Assembly: GCA_021292165.1 (NCBI GenBank)
Contig: CM037877.1
Coordinates: 163,738,242-163,802,241, forward strand
Source of the DNA: Shinisaurus crocodilurus
Taxonomy: Eukaryota > Chordata > Lepidosauria > Squamata > Shinisauridae
Length of the DNA stretch: 64,000 nucleotides
Direction of reading: 5' to 3'
The position numbers and the translations under genes were made by a program. This document shows, one piece after another, positions 11,030 to 21,985 of this stretch. The stretch's first letter is position 1. Every line of letters starts with the position of its first letter. The notes beneath the pieces were generated by a model. That model did not search any database and was not told the origin of the DNA. It saw nothing but the letters and a program-made list of their open reading frames with translations.

Positions 11030-11323
11030 TGGGTTTGCACAACACGACAACCCATCATGGGTAACTAGCCAGAGTGATTTGTTGTGTCATGCAAACCTGG
11101 ACTGCTTCCCACAAGGTGGCTTGGTTTGGAGCAACAAGCCCCCCTGACAACCCATGGTTTGTTCTAGGGCAGTGTTCTCCAACCTTGGGTCCCCAGATGT
11201 TTTTGGCCTACAACTCCCAGCATGTATGCTGGGAGTAGTAGGCCAAAAACATCTGGGGACCCAAGGTTGGAGAACGCTGCTCTAGGGGATGTTGAATCCA
11301 CAATGGGTTGTCGTGTCATCCCA
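11030..11323. mobile_element. TIR element split by the 110-bp hairpin MITE
   Basis: The left end TGGGTTTGCACAACACGACA and the right end TGTCGTGTCATCCCA form inverted repeats ending in ACGACAACCCA. The hairpin element at 11170-11279 sits in the middle of it. Related sequence with AACCCA and ACCATGGTTTG words is seen at 41740-41820 and 52290-52400. The superfamily is not determined. Confidence 0.55.
11170..11279. mobile_element. 110-bp near-perfect hairpin MITE (hAT-type), copy 1
   Basis: Two arms of 54 nt separated by 2 nt differ at only two positions. The ends are CAGTGTTCTCC and GGAGAACGCTG. The flanks TTCTAGGG and CTCTAGGG are an 8-bp target duplication with one mismatch. The copy at 48291-48400 has the same length and ends. 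The target resembles the nTCTAGAn preference known for some hAT elements. Confidence 0.85.
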
Positions 11324-11330
11324 TCTTGCA

Positions 11331-11981
11331 GAGCTCGCTCAGGCCACTGCCAGTGTCAGCTACTCCACCAAGTGCCCACTTTGGAGCAACCATCACTGTC
11401 TCGCTCTCCCCCACTCCGATCAGAGTTGCCATGGCATTTTTTCCCATTTTTTCTTTCTTCCAGAGATCACTTCTCGTGATCACCAAAGTGACAGCCAGTG
11501 ACAGCACCTCCAAAGGGCCCAAGCAGCACACTGGAGCGGCCATCACTGGTTTGCCATAGCACCAGAAATGTGCACAAATGTTTTTTTTGTTTTTTTTTAA
11601 ATTTGTCAGTACTTTGGAGGTGCACAAGTGTGCAACTTCAACTACCCGAAATGCAAAGCTTCGCCTGGTCAATGTCCTGGTAAGTGCCTGCAATGTCCAC
11701 TGTCATGGACATCGACAGTGCCAGGCTTCAAATACATTACTTTGCTTTCACTTGACAGCTGTCAAACAGCAAGCTGTCAAGCACAAAGCAAACCCGTGAG
11801 AAGATCTTTCCTTGCAAAATGGGGTGGCGAGTAGATCACCCCCTTCACAGCGAGATACTCTAGGTTTTAAGTTTGCACAGGACAGTTTTCAGTGTCTTCT
11901 ACATTTTCAACTGTTTCCCAAGCCTCTGGGTGCTCAGGAAAGTAGAAAAGTGCATTCAACCCCATTTATGGGAGTAGTTAC
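11331..11981. other. Unassigned, with clustered TGACAG motifs
   Basis: No coding signal is visible. The stretch holds TGACAG repeats and the first perfect TGACAGCTGTCA palindrome at 11753-11764. Confidence 0.4.
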
Positions 11982-12145
11982 TTTTGACAGCTGTCAAAAC
12001 TAAAAGTTTCTTTTAAATCATGGTTTTTGACAGGGTGAAGCAGTGTTTTTTGAAATCTGCATATGTCCCTGTCAAAATAAAAGCCCTGCTTAGCCCTCTC
12101 AAAAACCCTGTTTTAAAAGAAACTCTTAGTTTTGACAGCTGTCAA
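11982..12145. repeat. Foldback element bounded by TGACAGCTGTCA palindromes
   Basis: The left arm (TTGACAGCTGTCAAAACTAA, then GTTTCTTTTAAA and GGTTTTTGACAGG) is mirrored by the right arm ending in AGTTTTGACAGCTGTCAA. The arms are about 60 nt with small indels. It carries 12-bp palindromes at 11985-11996 and 12133-12144. Confidence 0.65.
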
Positions 12146-12776
12146 TTGGCAGGCAACACGCTGCTTCTGATGCCAAATATAGTTGTTGTTGTTGTTTTTT
12201 AACGGATTGTGTACATATTTATGGGGGGGGTTCCAGGGAGGGGAAAAATGACAATGACAATGACACATGGGACAAGTTCGCACAACCCAGTAAGGCTGGA
12301 CCAATCCAAAAATAACTCTATCAGGCTGGCCTATTCTGGAAAATCAACCTCAGGCTAGCTCCCACTTCAGTGAATGTTCTGCTGTGTTCCAGACCCAGGC
12401 TGATTGCAGACTGATAAGAAGGCCTTCTCAGCTGCTTGTCTTCAGTCACTCTGAAGCTAAACTCACAGACAGAGGCAACTGCTGGCCAATAAGAACCCAA
12501 GCAGGATCAGAGTGAATCAGATGTGACCGGTGCCAGCATTAATTTGGAACAATCTTTCCCAGACAATCTATCTGGCCTGGCCACCTGGTTCCTCCCCGCA
12601 AAGACAGAAAGGGGAGGCAGAAGACCAATCAAGTATTTTTGTTGAGGAGGTGTAGGGTGGTCATTTACACACTGCCAAAAGAGAGGAAATATGTCACCGA
12701 AAAAAGAAGACACCCATTTACAAAACATTTGCATATGATAATTTATATGTATAGATGCAAATTTAGAAATAATGGG

Positions 12777-13074
12777 CAGTATCCAACTGTGTCATTCTGT
12801 TAGTGCAAATGACATTGTGCTGACAGAAACTAGGTTCTGAACTATGTGCAAGAGAAGAATCCAACTAAAGTTACATTTGCAAAAGCGCAGTTGTGCAAGT
12901 GGTTATGTATTATGCTTGTGCAACCTGTTGTGCAGCCAGCTGCGCATAACTCTTCTGCAACCTGTTGTGCATTACACTTGTGCAACCAGTTGCGCAACTG
13001 GTTGTGCAGTGGAAAGATTCAGTGTTGCTCCACTAGTGATATTTGAGTTTGCAGAATGACACCGTTGGATACTG
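12777..13074. mobile_element. Non-autonomous DNA transposon, TIR family A, copy 2
   Basis: The ends CAGTATCCAACTGTGTCATT and AATGACACCGTTGGATACTG are inverted with one mismatch. The interior matches copy 1 at 4078-4403, including GTGCAAGAG, TTACATTTGCA and the GTTGTGCA words. It has no open frame of note and no clear target duplication. Confidence 0.8.
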
Positions 13075-13097
13075 ACACAAACCAGGAATGGGGGAAA

Positions 13098-13098
<1 letters not shown>

Positions 13099-13132
<34 letters not shown>
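13099..13132. repeat. (TA)n microsatellite
   Basis: An uninterrupted TA array of about 34 bp, shortly after the TIR family A copy. Confidence 0.95.
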
Positions 13133-13134
<2 letters not shown>

Positions 13135-13824
13135 CTGACAAGCCAAATATAATAACCAAAAGAGTCAAAGATATGTAATATTTACCACACCATCTAATAA
13201 ATTTACACAATGAATTACAAATACTGAGCTTGACAATTTGTTTAAAATATGGGTGTAATGCCCAAAAGTTAAAAGACAGAATTATAAACAATAAAACACA
13301 ATATTCAAATCAAGCATTCATAACAAATTCAATTTAATTGTTCACCACTCGGTAATCTTGTCAGATATAGAGTGGTATATAAATCCTGTAAGTAAATAAA
13401 TAAATAAATAAATAGTAAGGAATTCCGTAAGGATTATACCATTACTGAAAAGGCTTTGCTCCTCATAGCCATCAGACTAACCTCAATAGGGTGAGGTACT
13501 TGAAGTGACAAAAGTAGCTTTGCACATTACACAGAAATGGCAACAACAGAGCACGAGTGACATTTTCTGCTCATACTTCCTGTACAATGTCTCAAGAGGC
13601 AACTCCCGTGCATCTTTCTAGGCTTCCCTGCTGGGTGATCCCGCAGGAAGTGTGTATAGAGGGTTGGGATGTCACTGTCACTTTTACTACCGGCACCTGT
13701 GTTAACCTGCAAAGTTGCCCTGAGACACATTCTTGGCAGCTGTACCAGTGCACCGTTCTCCTGGACAGTTGCCATACTATGACCCACAACATCTTCCAAA
13801 AGACTTCCTTTTATTTGGAGACAT
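13133..13824. other. Unassigned, with a LINE/SINE-like tail near 13368-13415
   Basis: A short GTGGTATATAAATCC plus (AAAT)n tail near 13368-13415 looks like a SINE or LINE 3' end. The overlapping open frames on both strands at 13527-13826 have no recognisable domain. Confidence 0.4.
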
Positions 13825-14220
13825 AAGACCTATGCCGGTGTTCAGCCTGCACATCCAAGGGGCTAAAAGGGTGCTGCACCTGCAAGCCCCACTCCCGATG
13901 TCCCCAGATGCATGAGCGCCTCTGAAGACCTCCACATGTTTAGCGCAGGGACATGTTTAGTGTTCAGTTTAATGCATTTACAAGCCTCCTGGCAATTGGG
14001 AACTCTGCCTTATCCGGGTTCCTGGCTGCAGAGAAGTTTGTAAGCATGTTCAATTGAATGCACTAAAAACCCTCTGCACACTTTAGCACTAAACACACAA
14101 AGTTCTACAGAGAAGCTGGGCACTGATAGAGATGTTGGGAGCAAGGCTTACGCACATTCCCTCGCCCCCACCACACTTTTAACCCTCACATGTGCAGGCT
14201 GAACACCTGCATAGGGCTTA
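13825..14220. mobile_element. Foldback DNA element with ~50-bp inverted ends, 396 bp
   Basis: The left end AGACCTATGCCGGTGTTCAG and the right end CTGAACACCTGCATAGGGCT are inverted repeats that continue through CAGCCTGCACAT and TAAAAG. Weaker complementarity reaches the centre (TTTAGTGTTCAG, AATGCA). There is no transposase. The flanking bases are TAA on the left and TTA on the right, which is not a clean direct duplication. Confidence 0.65.
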
Positions 14221-16545
14221 AAGGCTAAGCATATTTACAAATCCATGCATTCTATATTTTCAGAACTGACATTATCCTCTGCTCTCTGACTTTGGGTAGT
14301 AGAAGGGGGAAATACAAATTGAAATGCATACATTAAAAAAATAGTTTTCACTCAGAGGACCTAATCTTGCTCATAGTGACTAACTCCCATTAACTTCATT
14401 CATTTTCAAACAGGAGGCACTTTTTAAAAATGACAATAGCATGTGTGTACATTATGCAAAAGTCGATAATTAAATGCCAAGACAAACTCATAACCGCCCA
14501 GACTTTGTTCAGTATTCAAACATTTTACAATTTATCCATATGCAACTATAGTCTTCTCCTGGCATCCATGTGGGGGGGGGGAGTTTTAAAGGGGAAAAAA
14601 GACAACACAGAGTTGTTTGAAAATATGCTTTCTAAAAACAATTGCTCCCAGGTTAAGACCTGTATGCCAAGTTACAGCCCAGAGTAAATCTTTATGGCCA
14701 AGTTATAAACCCCTGAAAATAGGAAACTAAGACAGCAAGGATTTAAAATAATAGAAAATGTTTCACATAATAGAAATCCATAAGCAGTGTATTACATTTT
14801 AAGTCTTAATATCTACATACTTGGATTATCTTCTATCTTGACAATCACACACAAAGTAAGCGGGCTGCTTCCTCCCCTTTCCTTTGATTCAGTGTTTCAT
14901 TCCTATGCATTAACTAAGCCCTGGGCCATAAAATACTGTATTAATATTAGTTTGTCACAGTAGACTAAATTTAGAACAACTCATTAATATGGGAGAGTCA
15001 AAGACATTCCACCAGGAGTGTGACGGGTTAAGCTCTTAAGGCTATAAGTTATACAGATATGCCACTTGAACTGGAGAGCTAGCAATTCTTCTTGTTACTA
15101 ATAAGAGAATCTATTAGTTCTAAGCTGACTCCAGTTCTAATTAAGAAATGTGGGAAAAGGCAATTTTGCCACCGGATATATCTCTGATGGGTGACCAGAA
15201 TAAGCTGTATATCAGCATGCCCCCGCTGCCTGGGTCAGATAGCATTAGTGGTCTATGCACTGAATGAGTTAGTCTAGAGGCGAAGAAAAGAAACGACCCA
15301 GATCCACCACCATGGCAGACTGTTTTTTGGTGGCATAATCATAATGTATTTATCCAGATGACAGACCAGTAATCAGAACAATTTCAAAGTGACTCTGATG
15401 CTGCATTACAAACTGCCCAAGTGAAGAGGCGACGTTTGCCTGCTTCCCTTTCCTAAAATAAGAGGGGGGAAAGTTTTGACTTTTCACAAATCTCATCTTT
15501 CATATGTAGAGTTCCGTGCCAGCACGGTCTCTCAAAGGTTGTCAAATATTAATTTTTTTAAATTTGGTCCCTTGCTAAGCTACAAATATTCATGTTTAAC
15601 ACCAAGTAGCAGTTCAGGGGCCGACAACAGTATGTACCTACTGAATGATGCATAGAAAGCAGCAGTTAGCACAAAGACAAAGCCACCAGATTGGTCTCAG
15701 GGAAACCTGGTGCTTGAATTTTTCATGACTCCTCCAGCACTTAAAGAATAAGAAACTGGCTACTTCTGCTGGGAGATGTGCATTGTGAAGGTCAGAGCCC
15801 ACAAACATGCGAGAGAATCAAGGTTCTGCCTGGGGAAAGCAAAAAGGGATTTAAGGTGCTTAAGAGAATTATAAAGATTTTTTTTCCCTGTGCCTTACAA
15901 ACACTGACTGTAGCGGCTAAACAATAGCTATAAAAATGAAGCGAGAGTCATATTCATCTAGCACTCATTCGTAGTGAGTCTCAAAAGACACAGAAAACTA
16001 ACCTCTTCCTTATGTCTCAAGGCTTAGAGTTAAACTTCTGGAGATCCATTTCTCTTGCTTACACACTCTGCGACGCCCTTCATTTGTGCTTTAACCAGCA
16101 TGACTTCTGAAGGAAATTGATAAATGGAAAAATAAAATGTACTAATTCCTCTAACACACTTCACAGTTATCTAACTGGGAAGGGGGAGGGGAACAGTGTG
16201 ATGTCTTAATTACTCTGCAGTTCAGTACTTTGCCTGCATGTTTATTATCAGTAGTGGACAAACCTGACTTGATCCTGTAACGATCCAGAGAAAATCTCAA
16301 TTGATTCCAAGAAAACAAATGAGTAACAAACTGTTTAGGGAAAGAAAGAAAGAAATGTTACAGCATTTAAGCAACCAATAGCTTCACCTGTCATCATCTT
16401 GTTAAGCTCTTAATGAGTTCTTTTCTATTCTTGGTCACATCTGATTTTATTTTTTTTGATTTTTTTTTTAATATAAGTCCCTTTGAACAGCTGGGAGTTG
16501 GAGCATCCTTTGATCATGGAATTCTTGTGAATTTTTCACTCCAAA
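14221..16545. other. Repeat-poor AT-rich block
   Basis: Over 2.3 kb I recognise no transposon, SINE or tandem array beyond homopolymer runs, and no exon-like frame. In a window this rich in repeats that is unusual, and it is what conserved non-coding DNA looks like. That remains an inference. Confidence 0.4.
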
Positions 16546-16551
16546 GGCGGA

Positions 16552-16553
<2 letters not shown>

Positions 16554-16582
<29 letters not shown>
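16554..16582. repeat. (CT)n microsatellite
   Basis: A CT array that forms a complementary pair with the (GA)n array at 16763-16796, about 180 bp away. Confidence 0.95.
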
Positions 16583-16758
16583 AATCTCGCTCTCCTTTTT
16601 GGCCTTACGTGGACTATTTTTATGAGCCTATTTCCCTCCAGGTGCATTTTCTGGGGCATTGCTTTGCAGGCTTTCTGAGGAAAAATGGGGGGGAAATAAC
16701 AATTAATGTATACATTTTACATAAATGTTTATAAATTTAACAAAGGAGGAGAAAGAAA

Positions 16759-16762
<4 letters not shown>

Positions 16763-16796
<34 letters not shown>
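16763..16796. repeat. (GA)n microsatellite
   Basis: A GA array of about 34 bp, followed by a poly-C run at 16811-16820. Confidence 0.95.
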
Positions 16797-16798
<2 letters not shown>

Positions 16799-16820
16799 AT
16801 GCCACAAGAACCCCCCCCCC

Positions 16821-17876
16821 TTTCCTCATTCTTTTGAAGGCGGTTTTCTAATGATGACCCTTGGCATGCTGGCCCACATGGGATTCCTCCGAGAAGAGGC
16901 TGATGAAAATTAGTCTATTCTCATTTCAAACAGAATTTTGCTGAAGTCCTGATCAGAGCACCAGCATGCAGTCCAGGGAGACAACACACACTACTTGATT
17001 TCACTCAGCAGCCTCCCTCTCCTGGTAATTGTTGCAGGAACATATAGTGACAAGACTATGGGATGTGAGGGGTCTGGATGTACTCAGGCTGTTACTCTCT
17101 GTTTAAAGATTTAAACCATCAGGGTATGAGAAGGCTTTTTGATGTTCATTGAACATGGAGCTTGGGTACAGGAGAAGGGGAAAGGGCTCCACCAGAAGGC
17201 AATCATCTTTCAGAGCCACAGTAAGACAGAGAGAGGTGGGAAAGTCTCTGCCTCCACATAGATGTGGAACAAAGGGAGATGAAAGAGCCAGGGTGAAGAC
17301 GGGGCCAGGTCTGGCTGTGAGGCAGAACTCGCGCGAAGAGAGAGTTCGATGCCTTCAAAATGCAGAAAAAGCATTTAGCGCTCCTGTTCCATCAACACAC
17401 ACTTATTGGCTACGGCGGAGCCAGCTTGCAAAAAGAAGAAAAAAAGCGGGGGGGGGGATTAAAAAAAAAAGGAGGAAAATATTTTAAGCAGTTTATGTTG
17501 ACACTAGGTTTTTTTCGACAATGCCGGTGGCTTCCATTGAGAGGATTTAATGAGTTTACATTGTCAGATGAATGTCATTTCCTAATTACATAGAAAATGT
17601 GAGCAAAGTATTCAGCAAGGAGGGTGGGTTTCCCCTTTCCCTTCTTTCTTTTTCTGAGGCTGAATGCAATATCTCCCTCTTTCTCAAGGGACAAACTGTA
17701 AACCTTCTCTAAGCCGAGTCGGAGTAATCCACTGCCCCCTTCTCCATCCCTATAGGGAGCACTTACAGGGAAGGGTAGCTGAAACAGAGAAGAACCGAGC
17801 ATCCCCCAAAGAAAGGGCATGCCAACAATAAGAAATCAAATTGGAGGCATCTAGAAGATAAACTAATGGTGGGCCT
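16821..17876. other. Unassigned
   Basis: AT-rich sequence with a poly-G and poly-A run near 17448-17470. The open frame at 17149-17487 is rich in Arg and Lys but has no recognisable motif or splice context. Confidence 0.4.
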
Positions 17877-18190
17877 GTGTCCTCTTTTACAGAGGACAAT
17901 CCTCTATTTGAAGGGCTGCCAGAGGACTGTCCTCTATTTTGATGGCATCCTCTATTTGAAGGGCTGTCCTGTCCAAGTCTGGTTTAAAGATAAAGAACCA
18001 TCAGAAGGAAGAGCCGGGTCTTGAAGCTGCCCATCCACAGCACCTGGGCAGCAGACTGAGCAAGGGCTCACTATGGTGAGATGTTCTGGATTTCTATTTA
18101 AATTACAATAATGATTTCTAAATTTGCATATATACTTATACATTAGCATATGCAAATATTTTGCAAATTGGTGTTCTCTTTTGCCCTTTT
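17877..18190. repeat. Dispersed repeat with GTCCTCTTTT end (family R1), copy 1
   Basis: It starts with TGTGTCCTCTTTTACAGAGG and contains AGGACTGTCCTCTAT, TTTAAAGATAAAGA and CTATGGTGAGATG, then TCTATTTAAATTACAAT. The same modules occur in the same order at 42113-42572, where a LINE tail interrupts them. It is probably a DNA transposon, but I see only one clear end. Confidence 0.6.
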
Positions 18191-18399
18191 GGGGGGTGGG
18201 GGTGAGGGTGATATGCTTCCTCTTTTCTGGCAATTCATCAGTGCTTCATTCATGAAACAAAACAGGCCATGGCCATGAAAACTGTGCCCTTGGATCTGAA
18301 AGGCCTGGCTTCTAATGCCATATATGTTTGGGGCAGGCTGTGATTACTCAGCCACACATGCCCTGTGGCATTCTCTCCTTTGCTATCGCTAATGCTATA

Positions 18400-18784
18400 C
18401 AGCGGGGGTGGGGGGACCCTTTTCCTGTCAAGGTCCACGTTGCCACAGTCGAAACTTGTCCCACTCCACATTCTAACAGTGGGTGGGACCAGAACCAAAA
18501 GTGCGGGGGTGGGGCAGAGCCAAAGGTGGGTGGAGACACAGATGTGACTCTTACCTTTGTTTATTGCTCAACAGGGGGGGAAGTCATTTGCATCCAGGCA
18601 TTGTCCTTCCCTCTACTTGCGCAAGGTCCTCTCCATCAGCTTTGTCTCAGGGGAAATGAGCAGTAGAGTAAATGCTATCAATAAGCAGAGCAGGGCTGGT
18701 GAGAAGGCGTGGCCTGGGGAGCGCGTGGAGGTCCAGATAGAGAGGTCCGCCTTTGGCCCACAGGCTGAAGGTTCCCTACCCCTG
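18400..18784. mobile_element. Non-autonomous hAT-like element
   Basis: The left end is CAGCGGGGGTGGGGGGACCC and the right end AAGGTTCCCTACCCCTG; they are imperfect inverted repeats of the CAGGGGTAGGGAACC type. I see no matching 8-bp duplication, so the flanks have diverged or one end is slightly off. Confidence 0.6.
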
Positions 18785-19229
18785 TTATAAATGTTTCAGG
18801 GCTAACGCTTGGGATTTGAAAACAGGTTTCAGGGTTGATGCTGGCAGCTCTGGAGGTGAGCAATACTGACCCTTGGCTCAGAGCAAACCAACACATTCAG
18901 GAAAAGTATATGGTACCATCTGCCTGGGACTAAGTCACTTCAAATTGCAAGTAGGGGGAAATCACACACTTGAATGCACCCCCATCTAAAAAAAAATTTC
19001 CCACCACATGGTGAACTACCATTTCAGGGAGGAAGCTAGGATGGAATTCTTCTCCCTGACATGCCAGCTTACCACAGATGGAGTGGCTGTTTACATGGGA
19101 GAGTGATTGACAACATGCAGTCTCCTACCTCTTTTCTAAAGTGGTACAGTCCCAGGAACAGTATACTAAATACAGGAGAAAAGGTAATGAAATCCGCAGG
19201 CCTCGTCGACTGGCTCCTCCCAATTCTAT
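18785..19229. other. Unassigned
   Basis: I see nothing that I can support. Confidence 0.4.
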
Positions 19230-19340
19230 TATTGATTGATTGATTGATTGATTTCTAACAATTCTATACAGCCCAATGCCAAAGCTCTCTGGGCGGTTCA
19301 CAATTCTAGCTAGATCATGACCCTCCCATAGCTTTCTAAA
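19230..19340 (-). repeat. (ATTG)n and LINE/SINE 3' tail
   Basis: An ATTG tetranucleotide array is followed by TATACAGCCCAATGCC and AAGCTCTCTGGGCGGTT, the 3'-tail signature that also ends the L2-type copies at 42172 and 41340. Confidence 0.65.
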
Positions 19341-19390
19341 AACAGCAGCTATGAAGGCCATCACAAAAGTTAAGGGGGGATGAGGCCCTT

Positions 19391-19391
19391 C

Positions 19392-19417
<26 letters not shown>
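19391..19417. repeat. (CT)n microsatellite
   Basis: A CT array of about 27 bp. Confidence 0.9.
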
Positions 19418-19423
<6 letters not shown>

Positions 19424-20412
19424 CAAGCACTGCCCAGGAGGACTATAACATCTAGTTTTTTGAATGTGCAGATTGGTCCTGAAATTAAGATCTGGCTTTC
19501 TGGTACACTGGGGAACAGGATACTGTTCATACATGCATTCTTATCATGTTTTCGATGACCCAAAAACCAAGCAGTGACCTGCATGTGTGAAAAAGCCATC
19601 ACAGATCAATTACCACAAATAGATATTTCATCTCACCTCAAATGATACTTTTTAATTGAGGCAGTTCACAAATCCAGCTGTAGGCTATCACAGGATGAAT
19701 AATTCAAAGGCAAAAGATCAAGTGATGTACGTTTATGTGTGAACCAGCACTAGAACGTCTGTTTCAGAATTTCAAGAAGCTCAGAATGAAAGAGGACCAT
19801 GCCAGGTAATCTGGTTTGTTATCTATCTAAATTCAAGAATCCACATTTCCATGTACAACAAGGCCATTTTAAAAAAAAAAAATTTTTTTCAAAACCCCAC
19901 AAATGAAATACAACAAAGAGAGACTAGGACAAGAAATAGATTTTTAACCTCAGCAAATGCTTTGGGATTGAGAGGGAAAGCACCCTGTATGAACATTTTG
20001 TTAATTATTAATACTGAAAACCTTTGATATTTTTTTCCTCCCATGGCAAAATGCCCATTTCCAGAGGGTAATTAAGGAGTCAGCCCTGAAAGGCAATAAG
20101 CATTACCAACTCTCCATTCTGCTTTGAACAGAATAGAGAGTTTTTGTGACTTACAGAGCGGGGAGGTGTATCATTAAGCCACTAATTCATATACGGTACT
20201 CTGTGTTTTTCAAATGCTCTACAGCAGCGGATTTCTTAGGATCTGCAAATCCGTGTTGTATGATGCTAAGTGCCATCTCGCACAGGATGGATGCCATGCA
20301 TGGGCAAAACTTGCGTGTAGGAAGTTACATGGAGTTCAATCCCATATAAAACCCCAACCTCACGCTCGTAGGCATCCCCTAGCATGATGGGAAGTCCTCC
20401 CTCTCTCCTCCT
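19418..20412. other. Unassigned
   Basis: AT-rich sequence with a poly-A/poly-T junction near 19870. No gene or repeat recognised. Confidence 0.4.
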
Positions 20413-20485
20413 CCCTGCTGCAGCCCCCCATGACACTCGAAAATCTGCTTCAGATTTTGAGATCATGCAGGGGGCTGCAGCAGGG
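20413..20485. repeat. 73-nt hairpin
   Basis: Arms at 20413-20447 and 20451-20485 pair through a 16-bp perfect outer stem (CCCTGCTGCAGCCCCC) and a mismatched inner stem closing at AAAATCTG. The loop is 3 nt. It may be the core of a foldback MITE ending near GGATACAACCC at 20555. A microRNA-like precursor is possible but unsupported. Confidence 0.6.
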
Positions 20486-21164
20486 TAGGGGAAAGTGCCC
20501 CCCACCCAGTTCCAGTGATGGAGCTGCAGTGCTTCCACCAGAGGAAAGACACCACTGGATACAACCCATGGATTTTAGAAGTAAACCGTGACACAGGATG
20601 GATCTGTATGCACATACCACTCTCTGTGCAAACAGTGGGTGTTGTGTTTCCAATAAACAAATGTGTGCTCAGTCACATGCGGTGGTGTACCTACCCTTTC
20701 ATATTATTATAAGTATTATGTATATGAGAAATCTGAATGACTTCCCTGATGGACAGCTTATCACATTACACCCTGGGCTCTTTGTGAGCAACGGCGGGAT
20801 AGAACTCAAATAAATCAAATCAAATAAATTACGATACTTGTTTCTAGAAGTGCTTTTATACGCCCCCTTCTGTGGAGGGGAAAAGGATGTCTAACTCAAC
20901 CTTGTAAATAAGCCCACAAAAGTTACTAGCCTGCAAAAAAGAAAATTACTAGCCTTTTGGGGACTGGCAGAGGATGGATCAAGATCCCTGCTCCTCCACC
21001 AGCAGTCTGCTGCATTTCTACGCTGGGCATGGAGAAGGGGGCTTCTCTCCTCTGGGAGCCCACTTGGTTTCTATGCTGAACCCGCAAGAGGTATGGAGCA
21101 CTCTGTCCCTCCTCTGCCAGCCCACTCACTTGCCTGCATGCAATTCCTTGTTGCCTATGGCTAC
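20486..21164. other. Unassigned
   Basis: Contains a short tail-like AAATAAATCAAATC run at about 20808-20828. Otherwise nothing recognised. Confidence 0.35.
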
Positions 21165-21375
21165 CAGGCTAGTGCTTAAATACACAGCTGGTAGAGCCAG
21201 TCGACTCATGAATGACCCAGGTTTAATCGCTGGCATCTCCAGTTCTGACTATCAGGTATCCAGTGACGTGAAAAAGCTCAGTCTGAGATCTTGGACAGCC
21301 ACTGCCATTGAGGGTACATTACTGGGATAGATGGACAAACTCTGACCTGATATAAAGCAGCTTCCTATGTTCCCT
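21165..21375 (+). repeat. tRNA-derived SINE (family S1), diverged copy
   Basis: A diverged A/B-box region (CAGCTGGTAGAGCC, GGTTTAATCGCTGGC) leads to CATCTCCAG, CAGCCACTGCC and the tail ATATAAAGCAGCTTCCTATG. The same order is seen at 60840-61095. It is too diverged to be a tRNA gene. Confidence 0.7.
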
Positions 21376-21894
21376 ACAAACCAGCAAGGTTTACATCAAA
21401 CTGCACCCTAGTTCTTGGCAAAGATAACTTGTGAACAGAAGAGGGTATAAATCCTGTCCACGTTATTTTTTTAATCATAGTAATGTCTCATGGGAAAATT
21501 CCCAGGAATGAAAACTGAAGTCCAAGAAGTGGCCCTAAATTTCTAGATTGAGGACCCTTCGCTGGAATTAATCAATCTGAAAATAAAGCAGACAGTCGCT
21601 TCTTAGGTTACTGGAGTAATTCTTCCCCAGCATCTATGGGGAGAATTTCCCCCATACATTGGTAACTTCTGCATAGAGGAAATCACATGGGAAGGGCCAA
21701 TGACATGGTTATTTTTATTTATTAAAATATCTTATTGCTGCCTTTCTCCCATAAATGGTATTCAAAGTGGACCGAGTAGCTACAACTTCCATGGGGATAC
21801 CAGGTGCGGAGAGCAAACATGTAAATGGCATACCCCACATGATTACCTGTAGAGATTGACCAAGGCATTTTGGTGCCATGGTGGTCATCATAAC

Positions 21895-21985
21895 AACATT
21901 AACATGCAATCCTATACATGTCTGTTCAGAAATAACCCCCATTGAGTTCAATGGGGCTTAGTCCCAGGTAAGTAGGGATAGGACT
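21895..21985. repeat. Short palindromic repeat, family P2
   Basis: AATCCTATACATGTCTGTTC leads into TTGAGTTCAATGGGGCTTAG and CCCAGGTAAGTAGGGATAGG. This is the same module set as at 10383 and 44405. Confidence 0.65.

Noticed and set aside
13527..13826. Overlapping frames on opposite strands that might indicate a coding exon
   Set aside because: Neither strand shows a conserved motif or acceptor/donor pair.
18392..18792. 8-bp target duplication for the hAT-like element at 18400-18784
   Set aside because: ATGCTATA and TTATAAAT share too few positions. The element call rests on its ends only.
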